Source: Shewanella holmiensis
GTDB taxonomy: Bacteria; Pseudomonadota; Gammaproteobacteria; Enterobacterales; Shewanellaceae
Length of the DNA stretch: 63,829 nucleotides
Direction of reading: 5' to 3'
Assembly: GCF_025370255.1 (NCBI RefSeq)
Contig: NZ_JAMTCD010000022.1
Coordinates: 1-63,829 of the forward strand
The notes beneath the pieces are model-generated. The model ran no database searches. It saw only the letters and a list, made by a program, of their open reading frames with translations, and was not told the DNA's origin. Each line of letters opens with the position of its first letter. Position 1 is the stretch's first letter. Positions 1 to 7,832 of the stretch are shown here, piece after piece. A program made the position numbers and the translations under genes.

Positions 1-153
1 GATCATTTCGACAATCCATTACCAGATGACGACATGGAACATCATAAAAATCATGATTTCGATTTGATTAATGAACCTATCATTGAACATGACAGCCAAT
101 CGAATGATGATCTGCTGCATTCAGCATTAAACTCGATGCATAATCAAACTTAG
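1..153 (+). CDS. C-terminal end of an unidentified protein (partial)
   Basis: An open frame enters from the left edge in frame 1 and ends at a TAG at 151-153, giving the last 50 residues of a protein. The tail is very acidic and rich in His, Asp and Asn (for example DDDMEHH and DLINEPIIEH). No recognisable domain is present, so I assign no function. A good terminator hairpin follows about 20 bases later, which supports this as a real gene end. The start and most of the protein lie outside the window. Confidence 0.6.
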   Translation, partial: DHFDNPLPDDDMEHHKNHDFDLINEPIIEHDSQSNDDLLHSALNSMHNQT

Positions 154-170
154 CACTTTAAAAATACTTA

Positions 171-206
171 AAAAAAATGCCTTGTCAATTTGATAAGGCA
201 TTTTTA
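171..206. terminator. Bidirectional rho-independent terminator
   Basis: The stem AAAATGCCTT (174-183) pairs with AAGGCATTTT (195-204) across an 11-base loop. It has an A-run before and a T-run after, so it can work for both the rightward partial gene and the leftward EAL gene that converge here. Confidence 0.85.
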
Positions 207-225
207 CATCAGCATTTATAAACGG

Positions 226-1719
226 TTAATTAAAAAACTGCTCTGCTGGTAAAGGCTTAGAATAAACATACCCTTGAATAAGGTATACGCCTTGCTGTGC
301 AAGATAATCAACCTGACTTTGATGCTCTACACCTTCAGCAATCGTTGTTAACCCAGATTTTTCTGAAAATGAAATAATTGCATCAATAGTTTTAGCGTTA
401 AATGTGTCTATTTGACCAATGGTATCGACAAACATTTTATCAATTTTCAAGGTGCTCATACCCAGTTTCTGGACATAACTAAAACCTCCATAGCCTGTAC
501 CTGCATCATCTAATTTAAGGTCGACACCCATTGCATAAAACTTATCTAACATGACACGTGCTTTTTCTAAGTCTTTAATGGGCATTCTCTCGGTAATTTC
601 AAGCGACAAGCGATGATGACCAAATACCTTATCATCAATATAGCTTTTAACTAATGTTAATAGCTCATCAGATTCTAAATGCTCAGGCACAATGTTTACG
701 CTAAAAAACATCGCGGGTTTGTGTTGACCTAAAAGCTGTATATCGTTAACTAAATGAACCAATAAGCTTTTGGTCATTGGAATAATTAACCCATTAGCTT
801 CAGCGTAGGGGATAAATTGATTAGGAGGCATTAAGGAGCCATCTGCGCGTTGCCAGCGCATTAACACTTCACAGCCTACAACTTCTTTAGATCTTGAATC
901 AACAATTGGCTGATAATAAGGAATAAACTCTTCTTTTTTAACGCCAATAAGTATTTGTCGATATGCAGAAATGGAATGCTGTTGCCAACGAAAATACAAA
1001 TAGGTCACCCAGCCTGCAAAGGCTGACGCTATCAAAATAATAACAAACCAGGATATAGTACTGTATTGCTTATAAAAATCGTAACTACCTGATAGCTCGA
1101 ACTTTGCATTAAAATAAGGGGAAGACAAGGTTACCTCTTCAGACACAAAATTGACCCCATCGTACTCATCGAACCCAAATGTCAAAAACGGATCTGAGTC
1201 GAAAGACATTTTGTATTCAAGGCAATTATCACAATCAACAGGAACAAAGTAACTTGGCTCTAATGGTATAATACTGGCGGTGTAAAACATGTCATTCACA
1301 TGTTTTACTAACACTAACTCATGGTGAGTACTGTTAGAAAGCTCGACTACTCCTAAACTGTAATTTTGGCTAACTCGATGCGTTTTTACACTTGCTATCT
1401 CTCTAATTATTTCATTTGACTCGCAGTAAATAACATTGTTTTTAGTAACACCTAACCAACGAATAAAGTTTGCTTCAAACACGGTGCGCTTAAGTTGTGA
1501 AGCCAAATTGTCATTACAGTCGAAAGTAGCCAGTGAAATGTCGGGTAACTCATCTAATTTTTTAGCACTGTCTTGAAGAAGTCGCTGAAATTTATCGGTA
1601 AGTATTTGAGCATCACGCACTATCACTTGCTTTGCTATAAAATGATCGAGCCCCTTTAACCCCGCTAGTGAAATTGAAAATACCAATATAAACACAACGT
1701 AATATATTATTCGTCCCAT
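226..1719 (-). CDS. CSS-motif-type EAL cyclic-di-GMP phosphodiesterase
   Basis: A 497-residue inner-membrane enzyme predicted to hydrolyse c-di-GMP to pGpG. A membrane segment lies at about 5-21. A periplasmic region of about 200 residues follows, with several cysteines (C68, C99, C163, C166), then a second membrane segment at about 223-243 and a cytoplasmic EAL domain from about 260 to the end. Active-site signatures are retained: EVLMRW (284-289), LEITER, DDAGTGYG, LKIDKMF and AEGVE. This architecture matches the CSS-motif family, whose periplasmic cysteines sense redox state in E. coli relatives; here the usual Cys-Ser-Ser reads CES. There is no GGDEF domain. The start follows AAGGTGG seven bases upstream. 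The gene is monocistronic and converges on the partial gene at the left edge. Cyclic-di-GMP control of the giant adhesin at the right end is possible but only an inference. Confidence 0.88.
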   Translation of the reverse strand: MGRIIYYVVFILVFSISLAGLKGLDHFIAKQVIVRDAQILTDKFQRLLQDSAKKLDELPDISLATFDCNDNLASQLKRTVFEANFIRWLGVTKNNVIYCESNEIIREIASVKTHRVSQNYSLGVVELSNSTHHELVLVKHVNDMFYTASIIPLEPSYFVPVDCDNCLEYKMSFDSDPFLTFGFDEYDGVNFVSEEVTLSSPYFNAKFELSGSYDFYKQYSTISWFVIILIASAFAGWVTYLYFRWQQHSISAYRQILIGVKKEEFIPYYQPIVDSRSKEVVGCEVLMRWQRADGSLMPPNQFIPYAEANGLIIPMTKSLLVHLVNDIQLLGQHKPAMFFSVNIVPEHLESDELLTLVKSYIDDKVFGHHRLSLEITERMPIKDLEKARVMLDKFYAMGVDLKLDDAGTGYGGFSYVQKLGMSTLKIDKMFVDTIGQIDTFNAKTIDAIISFSEKSGLTTIAEGVEHQSQVDYLAQQGVYLIQGYVYSKPLPAEQFFN

Positions 1720-1799
1720 GAATGACCACCTTAATTATTGCTTAAACTTAATATACCGAGTTTCTAAGCTTTAAGGTAGTTTACTTTTGTCACACCAAT

Positions 1800-2735
1800 T
1801 TAAATAACTAAGTCATTCACTTGCCAATCATTTATTTGCTGGGTAATAGGATCAATAAACTGTAATCGCTTCGCCAGCAGCTGTAACGGTTGCTGATAAT
1901 TATCATCCCCTTTAGGTTGTAATTCTGGGTAAAAACGGTCATACAAAATTGGCATCCCTAAACTCTGCATGTGTACTCTTAATTGATGGGTTTTACCTGT
2001 TACAGGTTCAAGTTCAAACAAACCTAAACCACGGTTAATTTGTAGCAATGTAATTTCGGAGTGGCTATTACTTACCCCATCAGCAATCTGCATGGTAAAA
2101 CTTGGCACGCCTCGTTCTAAGCGATTTTTAACCGTCCAAGTTTGCGGTAATGCCGGTGTCGGCAACGAGTCATTTAGCTTAGCGACCGCTTGATAGGTTT
2201 TGCGGATTGTTCCATCAAGAAAAAGTTGGTGGTAAGCATGGCGAGTGTCAGGATTGACCGTCATTAACATCACGCCCGCGGTATCTTTATCTAGTCGATG
2301 GGCGGGCGCTATGGTGTCAATTCCAGTTCGAATACGCAACCGATGCACTAAACACTCATTAACGTAATCTCCGCCAGGGGTCACTGGCAAAAAGTGCGGT
2401 TTATACACAATGATCTTATGTTCGTCCTGATACAAAATATCTTCGGTAAATGGCACTTTTTTCTCAACATTCACCTCGCGAAAATAATACACTCGCTGGG
2501 TTTCTTCGTAGGGAGTTTGTACGGTAATCAATTGACCATTTTGCCAATGCACCTTGCCCTGTTTAATCCGTTCTAACCATACATCCGCAGGGATTTGTTC
2601 AAATTTAGCTATCAGAAAATCTAAAACAGTCAGGTAGTGTGGACTAGATGGAGTAATACGCGGCAATACCACGTAAGAGGGTTGTGCAGCTATAGCGCCT
2701 AATGGTGATGAGGCGTCGACAAAATTTGATGACAT
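1800..2735 (-). CDS. RluA-family pseudouridine synthase
   Basis: A 311-residue cytoplasmic enzyme that isomerises uridine to pseudouridine in rRNA or tRNA. The catalytic signature HRLDKDTAGVML is clear, with the aspartate in HRLDKDT expected to be the nucleophile. GKTHQLRVHMQSLG near the C-terminus is the usual conserved RluA-family RNA-contact segment. The N-terminal region is long and has no strong S4 signature, so I cannot assign RluA, RluC, RluD or TruC. It lies 42 bases downstream of the LON-domain gene on the same strand and may be co-transcribed with it. The ribosome-binding site is weak. Confidence 0.85.
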   Translation of the reverse strand: MSSNFVDASSPLGAIAAQPSYVVLPRITPSSPHYLTVLDFLIAKFEQIPADVWLERIKQGKVHWQNGQLITVQTPYEETQRVYYFREVNVEKKVPFTEDILYQDEHKIIVYKPHFLPVTPGGDYVNECLVHRLRIRTGIDTIAPAHRLDKDTAGVMLMTVNPDTRHAYHQLFLDGTIRKTYQAVAKLNDSLPTPALPQTWTVKNRLERGVPSFTMQIADGVSNSHSEITLLQINRGLGLFELEPVTGKTHQLRVHMQSLGMPILYDRFYPELQPKGDDNYQQPLQLLAKRLQFIDPITQQINDWQVNDLVI

Positions 2736-2777
2736 AAGAGCAAAATAACAGACTAAAGATAAGCTTATATTATCAGG

Positions 2778-3356
2778 TTATACATCAACATGGGACTTTA
2801 GTAATTGCAGAACAAAATCCATGGTTTTATGGCAATTAGGCTGCTCAACCAAACGTAATTTATCTCGATTATACATAGGCAATACCTCCAGCCATCGCTG
2901 ACTGACCCAGGTTGCGTCTTCTAGATGCACATGTGAATAAAGGTCATATAAATCGGGATTAACTTGATAAAACTGCTCCAGTGCTGCGCTGATAATTTCA
3001 AATTCACCAGCGATGGGCTCATGAAGCCAATTAGCACAAGGTAGGGTTCGCGCAATCCATACACCATTACGCTGTTTAGCTGCAGACAACACCTTTAAAC
3101 GTTGTTTACCCTCAAGCACAATACTTAACGAGTTATCTTCTAATTGATGAAAATCGATAATTTCGCATTCGGTGACACTGCGATAACAGGGCAAGTTACT
3201 GTTAGATTTTAACGCCGCCATTGCCAGGCCATATTCGCCTTTCAACACCGACGCGACTAAGGATAGCTCACTGGCGAGAGCGACTCGAAACTCAAGCCGC
3301 CCATTTGGCAATAGCACGGCATCTTGAATAAATAACGCCATTTCACGTGATTGCAT
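2778..3356 (-). CDS. LON peptidase substrate-binding domain protein
   Basis: A 192-residue protein consisting of only the N-terminal substrate-binding domain of Lon (PUA-like fold, COG2802). It has no AAA+ or protease domain. Typical features are the opening segment ALFIQDAVLLPNGRLEFRV and the internal EYGLAMAAL region, where Lon has a similar 'phg.l.LrIFE' pattern. Length fits stand-alone members. A strong AGGAGG lies five bases before the ATG, so the start is well supported. These proteins are thought to bind partners or substrates, but their specific job is not established. It is the first gene of a probable two-gene unit with the pseudouridine synthase. Confidence 0.8.
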   Translation of the reverse strand: MQSREMALFIQDAVLLPNGRLEFRVALASELSLVASVLKGEYGLAMAALKSNSNLPCYRSVTECEIIDFHQLEDNSLSIVLEGKQRLKVLSAAKQRNGVWIARTLPCANWLHEPIAGEFEIISAALEQFYQVNPDLYDLYSHVHLEDATWVSQRWLEVLPMYNRDKLRLVEQPNCHKTMDFVLQLLKSHVDV

Positions 3357-3554
3357 AACCGCCTCCTACACCTTAGGTGAAGTCGTATCAATAGCTAACG
3401 TCACAGAAAACGTTAACAATGATAAGTGTAGTCAACGACTAAAAAACCAACAAATTTATTCCATTAATTAATGCTAATGCGCGACAAAATGCCTGAAACC
3501 TCATTAGTGATACCAGCACATTTAGATCAACTAAACTGGCTCAAACATCTAACG

Positions 3555-4610
3555 CTACCATGATTCTATATGGTCCATAATCGAACCTTTGGCCACAATA
3601 TTCGCTAGTTCATCGGCCAACTGACCACTTTGCTGAGCAACAGTTTGCCAATAATGAATACGAGCCTCAGTGTCCAACTTTTTAAAGTCTTCACGGTCAG
3701 GAATTTTGCCAAAGGGTAATGAAGCAATAAAATCACGCGATGGCGCCAATATCAGCGCATTATGGTAATTTTGCTTCGCTTTACGCCACACCAATGATTT
3801 ATCAAACCAACCAGGGGTCATATGCGGATAGAAATGCGGATATAAGGTTAAGCCACTTTCTTTGGGTAGCGGTAAATCAAAATGATAATCGGTAATACCA
3901 CCGTCGTAATATTTACCTTTAGGTAAACCATCAATGTCTTTAACTGGATCTAATAACAACGGGATAGACCCTGTTGCCATCATAGCTTGCCGAATATTTT
4001 CGTTGGTTAACATCATTTGTTTGGTGGGTAAATCTTTCAGGCGCCCAAATGGCGAGGCAGCATCTTTATGGCTCAACATGATGCGTTCAAAATGCCATGC
4101 AATACTCTTACGATTAACACTATTACTGGCAGCAGCAAGCGCTAAACCAATCGCTAAACCGACTTTTGATTTACTTTGATTAACATGGCGAGCACGACAA
4201 GCAATAATGTGTTGGCGAAATAACGGGTTAGCAATAATGTCTGCCCCAGCTTGCTCACCTAAAATACCATCGACCACAGCTTGCACCTGACTCGTCACTT
4301 GCTCTCTGGTTGGTACATTGTCATAGCGTTGGTTGATATAAAAATGTTCGAATCGGCCATAGGCCGCTAGTGGGTCTTGCTGGCCTAAACACGCTAATCG
4401 CCAGGCACCAGATGATGCACCCAGCATATATAATGGATCTTGACGTTCTTTAAAAAACTCGCCAAAAATATATTTATCTAATCCTGCAATACCTATCCAC
4501 TTAGGTCCACCAGAGGCAGCTAATAGCTGAGTAAACATGCTTTGCTGAAGACCTTGCGTTTCTATCTGCTTAAAAGCTGTTTCACCTGCTATAAGTCGTA
4601 ATGCTGACAA
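3555..4610 (-). CDS. Patatin-like phospholipase (TTG start)
   Basis: A 351-residue predicted serine lipase or acyl hydrolase with the patatin Ser-Asp dyad. The glycine-rich oxyanion segment AASGGPKW is followed by the nucleophile elbow GASSG (GxSxG) and later by YYDGGITD, whose DGG carries the catalytic Asp. No signal peptide is visible, so it is probably cytoplasmic or peripheral to the membrane. The start codon is TTG, preceded by GAGGA at 8 bases. The next in-frame ATG would remove the oxyanion loop region, so the TTG is preferred. The gene is divergent from the YhcH-family gene, with about 90 bases between starts. Confidence 0.85.
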   Translation of the reverse strand: MSALRLIAGETAFKQIETQGLQQSMFTQLLAASGGPKWIGIAGLDKYIFGEFFKERQDPLYMLGASSGAWRLACLGQQDPLAAYGRFEHFYINQRYDNVPTREQVTSQVQAVVDGILGEQAGADIIANPLFRQHIIACRARHVNQSKSKVGLAIGLALAAASNSVNRKSIAWHFERIMLSHKDAASPFGRLKDLPTKQMMLTNENIRQAMMATGSIPLLLDPVKDIDGLPKGKYYDGGITDYHFDLPLPKESGLTLYPHFYPHMTPGWFDKSLVWRKAKQNYHNALILAPSRDFIASLPFGKIPDREDFKKLDTEARIHYWQTVAQQSGQLADELANIVAKGSIMDHIESW

Positions 4611-4700
4611 ATGTCGATCCTCTCATTTTTGATATATTTAAACAGTGGTATTATTGCCATAAACAGCCCCATTAATGCTCGCTCACTTAACGGAACTCTT

Positions 4701-5162
4701 ATGATTGTCGATACTCTAGCAAATCGTCACCTATATACTCAACTGCATCCACGTTTGGCGGTAGCATTAACACATTTATCTGAAACAGATTTTACCAGTA
4801 AGCCGGTTGGCAACTATGAATTAGAGGGTAAAAACCTGTTCGTGATTGTAAATGATTATGAAACTAAACCGCGTGAAATTGAGCCGTTTGAAGTTCACCA
4901 ACAATACATAGATGTGCAATATGTTGTCAGTGGTGAAGAAGAATTTGGTTATTTGCCTTTAGCAGACCAAATTCCGTCAAAACCTTATTATGACAAACAC
5001 GATTACGCTGAGTTTGATTTCGAATCAAACAAAGATGACGCAGCCTTTATACCATTAAAGTCTGGTATGTTTGCGATTTTCTTTCCTGGTGACATGCACA
5101 TGCCAGGAACCAGTGCATCACCACAAAAAGTGCGCAAGGTCGTTATAAAAGTGCGTATTTAG
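4701..5162 (+). CDS. YhcH/YjgK/YiaL (DUF386) family protein
   Basis: A 153-residue cupin-like protein. Family signatures include the QYIDVQYVVSGEE stretch, the ENGGY-like YDKHDYAEFDF segment and the C-terminal FPGDMHMPG metal-binding loop. Family members are linked to sialic acid or sugar-acid metabolism and to biofilm in E. coli, but no sugar genes lie nearby, so the substrate is unknown. The frame is open from 4611, yet the segment 4611-4700 overlaps the divergent promoter and looks non-coding. ATG 4701 has GGAAC upstream and gives the family's usual N-terminus (MIVDTL). Confidence 0.82.
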   Translation: MIVDTLANRHLYTQLHPRLAVALTHLSETDFTSKPVGNYELEGKNLFVIVNDYETKPREIEPFEVHQQYIDVQYVVSGEEEFGYLPLADQIPSKPYYDKHDYAEFDFESNKDDAAFIPLKSGMFAIFFPGDMHMPGTSASPQKVRKVVIKVRI

Positions 5163-5437
5163 GTTTTTTCATGGACAGCGACTTTATCTGTGAAGTCGCT
5201 GTTATGATGTATTTCTGCTGTGCGGGTATTGTTATTCAATCTTCATCCCTCCTAAAACACACTCCTTTGTTTCGCCATTAAATAGCCCCAGCCTGTTGGT
5301 GAATTGCGCACATTATTTGAAACACATTTTAGGCTTGTAACCCAATAACAAACTGCTAATATACTCAAACGAAATTACATATAACAAAAAGAAATATTAA
5401 TTTCATTTCTTAACAAAAAAGTATAGAGCTGACATAA
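5163..5437. other. Intergenic spacer before the persulfide fusion gene
   Basis: Holds a hairpin just after the YhcH stop (ACAGCGACTT at 5175-5184 pairing with AAGTCGCTGT at 5193-5202) without a clear U-run, so it is a weak terminator at best. The last 100 bases are AT-rich and probably carry the promoter of the fusion gene. I see no recognisable operator. Confidence 0.4.
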
Positions 5438-7738
5438 ATGAATAATAACAATAATTTAAGCCAAATATATCTCGATGCTAACGCCACAACCCCTGTATTA
5501 CCTCAGGCTGCAAATGCCGCAATGTCTGCCATGGAGCACCTTTTTGGTAATCCGAGCTCAAGCCATATCACAGGTTTGCGCGCCAAAAATCTAATGGAAC
5601 AAACCCGTGCTAAAGCCAAGCAAATTATTGGTTCGGCTAATGGCAAAATTATCTTTACCAGTGGTGCGACAGAAGGGATTCAAACCGCTATTTTGTCGGC
5701 ATTGGTCAGTGCTCGAACTCGCTTAGTATCAAGCGCGCAGCTGGGCGAAGATTTTTATTTGCTATACGGCGCGACTGAGCATAAAGCCGTGCCAGAATCA
5801 CTGAAACACTGGAATGCTATTTTAGGTATTAATGCAAAAATCATCGCGATTCCAGTGGATCGCCAGGGCAATTTAGATCACGCCTTTATTAGCACATACG
5901 CCCCTAAATCATTAATGATATGCACAATGGCTGTGAATAATGAAACCGGTGTTTATCAGGATATCAGTCGCTTAGAGCACACGATTCGTCACGCTAACCC
6001 TGACATTTTTTGGATGGTGGATTGCGTGCAGGCTCTGGGTAAAATTTCCTTAAATCTAGCCCAAACTAGCATAGATTACGCACCGTTTAGCGGCCATAAA
6101 CTGTATGCACCTAAAGGGATTGGCTTTGTCTATATCCGTGAAAATGCCCCTTTTACACCTGTTATTGCTGGAGGGGGTCAAGAAAGTGGCCTGCGTTCAG
6201 GCACTGAAAACTTACCGGGTATGGCAGCGATTAACGTTATTTTTGAACAGCTGATTGCTGAAGAATCTTGCTTTGCCGACCATCAAACTTTGCATACATT
6301 TCGCCAGCAACTCACTGACACCCTCAAGCAAGCCTTCCCGCAAATCGTGTTTAACCACAGTTTCGACAACAGTGTCCCAACCACATTAAACTTCGCCATT
6401 AAAGGCTTCAGCAGCAAAGAAATCATGGATTTATTTGATGCCGCAAACATACGGGTAAGCTCAGGTTCGGCTTGTTCATCTAAAGTGACTCGCAGTTTTG
6501 TGCTTGATGCTATGGGGTTACCAGCTTGGCAAAGTGAATCGGCAATTAGATTATCATTTGGTCCTGCCATGACCCAGGATGAAGTGAACCAAGCTTGCGA
6601 TCGCATTTCTAGTGCAGCCAATGCGTTAACCCAAAGCTGTATGGTTTTAGACAGTGCTAACATGAATGACAAGACACCTTTAAATGGCTTAGTACAATTA
6701 CGCTCTGGTGCAAGTTGTACTTGGATTTATGTCGATGCTCCCTCTAAACAGGCTTTTATTATCGACCCGCTACCTGAACTTACAGAGCGATTAGATACTC
6801 TACTGCAATGCCAACAACTCACTCTAGTAGCGCTCATTGATACCCATGGCCATGCTGATCATATTTCTGGTCGTGAGTTGTTAACGCTAAAGCGAGGCAT
6901 TACGGGCCACACTGACGCCTTAGGCTGGCCACAAACCTCGCTAACCTTCACAGAAAATAACCAGCAGTTTGAATACATTACCGTAGCAGACAAATGGCTG
7001 GTTAAAGTGCCGACACCAGGGCATACCGCCGACAGTATCAGTCTGCTACTATGTCACCCTATTACAGGCTCACAAACCTTAGCCAATAACACTTTGTTTG
7101 CATTTTGTGGCGACACGATTTTAATGGGCACCTTAGGCAGAACCAATTTTGAAAGTAGTTCGGCTAAAGCCATGTATGCCAGTATCGAGTTATTAAGTGC
7201 CGTGCTTGCGCCACAAAGCCTGATTTGTCCCAGTCATGATTATCAACATGAATTTGCCACCCATCTTACAGCAGAATGTTTACGTAACACGCTATTGCAG
7301 CAGGTTATTCAAGGCACTATCAGCGTAGATGAATTTGTGAGTCACAAAGCGAAAATAGACAGCCAATTAAATGATCAAATTGGCACGGAGATCCTCTGCG
7401 GCGCGCTGCCTGCTGGCAGTTGTCATAAAGTCACCCCAATCACTGAGTATTCTGCGGCCAGCTTAGATGTTGCTTTGAATACCTCAAAAGTAAAGTTAAT
7501 TGATATACGTGAGCCCCACGAATACGCCTTACAACATTCATTAGACTCATGCGAAAACGTGCCATTAACTCGCTTAGTGCAGTTTATGCAGCAACATCAG
7601 CATGACAAGCGTAGCGAATGGGTGTTGGTGTGTCGTAGCGGCAGTCGCTCATTGGTAGCAGCACAAGCTATGCACCGCCTTGGATTTACCAATGTTGCCC
7701 ACCTTAAAGGCGGTTATGCCCTTGCCAATGCGAGTTAG
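5438..7738 (+). CDS. Cysteine desulfurase / persulfide dioxygenase / rhodanese triple fusion
   Basis: A 766-residue cytoplasmic protein with three complete enzyme modules. Residues 8-400 are a class V aminotransferase of the NifS/IscS type: the PLP lysine is K221 in SGHKL, and C346 in SSGSACSS is the persulfide cysteine. Residues 412-610 are a metallo-beta-lactamase fold of the ETHE1/persulfide dioxygenase kind, with H470/H472/D474/H475 in THGHADHISG, H529 in PTPGHT, D559 in FCGDT and H600. Residues 665-766 are a rhodanese with C732 in the loop CRSGSRS. Each key residue is present, so all three modules could be active. The expected logic is persulfide made from cysteine, oxidation of a persulfide such as GSSH to sulfite, and sulfur transfer (possibly to thiosulfate). 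PDO-rhodanese fusions such as CstB are known; the added desulfurase is the unusual part. It is monocistronic with a strong terminator downstream. Confidence 0.9.
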   Translation: MNNNNNLSQIYLDANATTPVLPQAANAAMSAMEHLFGNPSSSHITGLRAKNLMEQTRAKAKQIIGSANGKIIFTSGATEGIQTAILSALVSARTRLVSSAQLGEDFYLLYGATEHKAVPESLKHWNAILGINAKIIAIPVDRQGNLDHAFISTYAPKSLMICTMAVNNETGVYQDISRLEHTIRHANPDIFWMVDCVQALGKISLNLAQTSIDYAPFSGHKLYAPKGIGFVYIRENAPFTPVIAGGGQESGLRSGTENLPGMAAINVIFEQLIAEESCFADHQTLHTFRQQLTDTLKQAFPQIVFNHSFDNSVPTTLNFAIKGFSSKEIMDLFDAANIRVSSGSACSSKVTRSFVLDAMGLPAWQSESAIRLSFGPAMTQDEVNQACDRISSAANALTQSCMVLDSANMNDKTPLNGLVQLRSGASCTWIYVDAPSKQAFIIDPLPELTERLDTLLQCQQLTLVALIDTHGHADHISGRELLTLKRGITGHTDALGWPQTSLTFTENNQQFEYITVADKWLVKVPTPGHTADSISLLLCHPITGSQTLANNTLFAFCGDTILMGTLGRTNFESSSAKAMYASIELLSAVLAPQSLICPSHDYQHEFATHLTAECLRNTLLQQVIQGTISVDEFVSHKAKIDSQLNDQIGTEILCGALPAGSCHKVTPITEYSAASLDVALNTSKVKLIDIREPHEYALQHSLDSCENVPLTRLVQFMQQHQHDKRSEWVLVCRSGSRSLVAAQAMHRLGFTNVAHLKGGYALANAS

Positions 7739-7776
7739 AGAAAACGTCCACTTGCGTTAAGCAAGATTGCTTAAAA

Positions 7777-7806
7777 GTAAAAAAGCCCTAAAGAGGGCTT
7801 TTTTAC
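7777..7806. terminator. Bidirectional rho-independent terminator
   Basis: The stem AGCCCT (7784-7789) pairs with AGGGCT (7794-7799) over the tetraloop AAAG, extended by A/T pairs so that both strands end in a U-run. It separates the convergent fusion gene and phoX. Confidence 0.92.
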
Positions 7807-7832
7807 TGGGCGCAAAATAGATGCCGTTGGCA

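Noticed and set aside
4611..4700. N-terminal extension of the YhcH-family gene
   Set aside because: Overlaps the divergent patatin promoter region; the downstream ATG at 4701 matches the family start.
6283..6672. 129-codon leftward frame inside the fusion gene
   Set aside because: Antisense to the cysteine desulfurase domain with no domain of its own.
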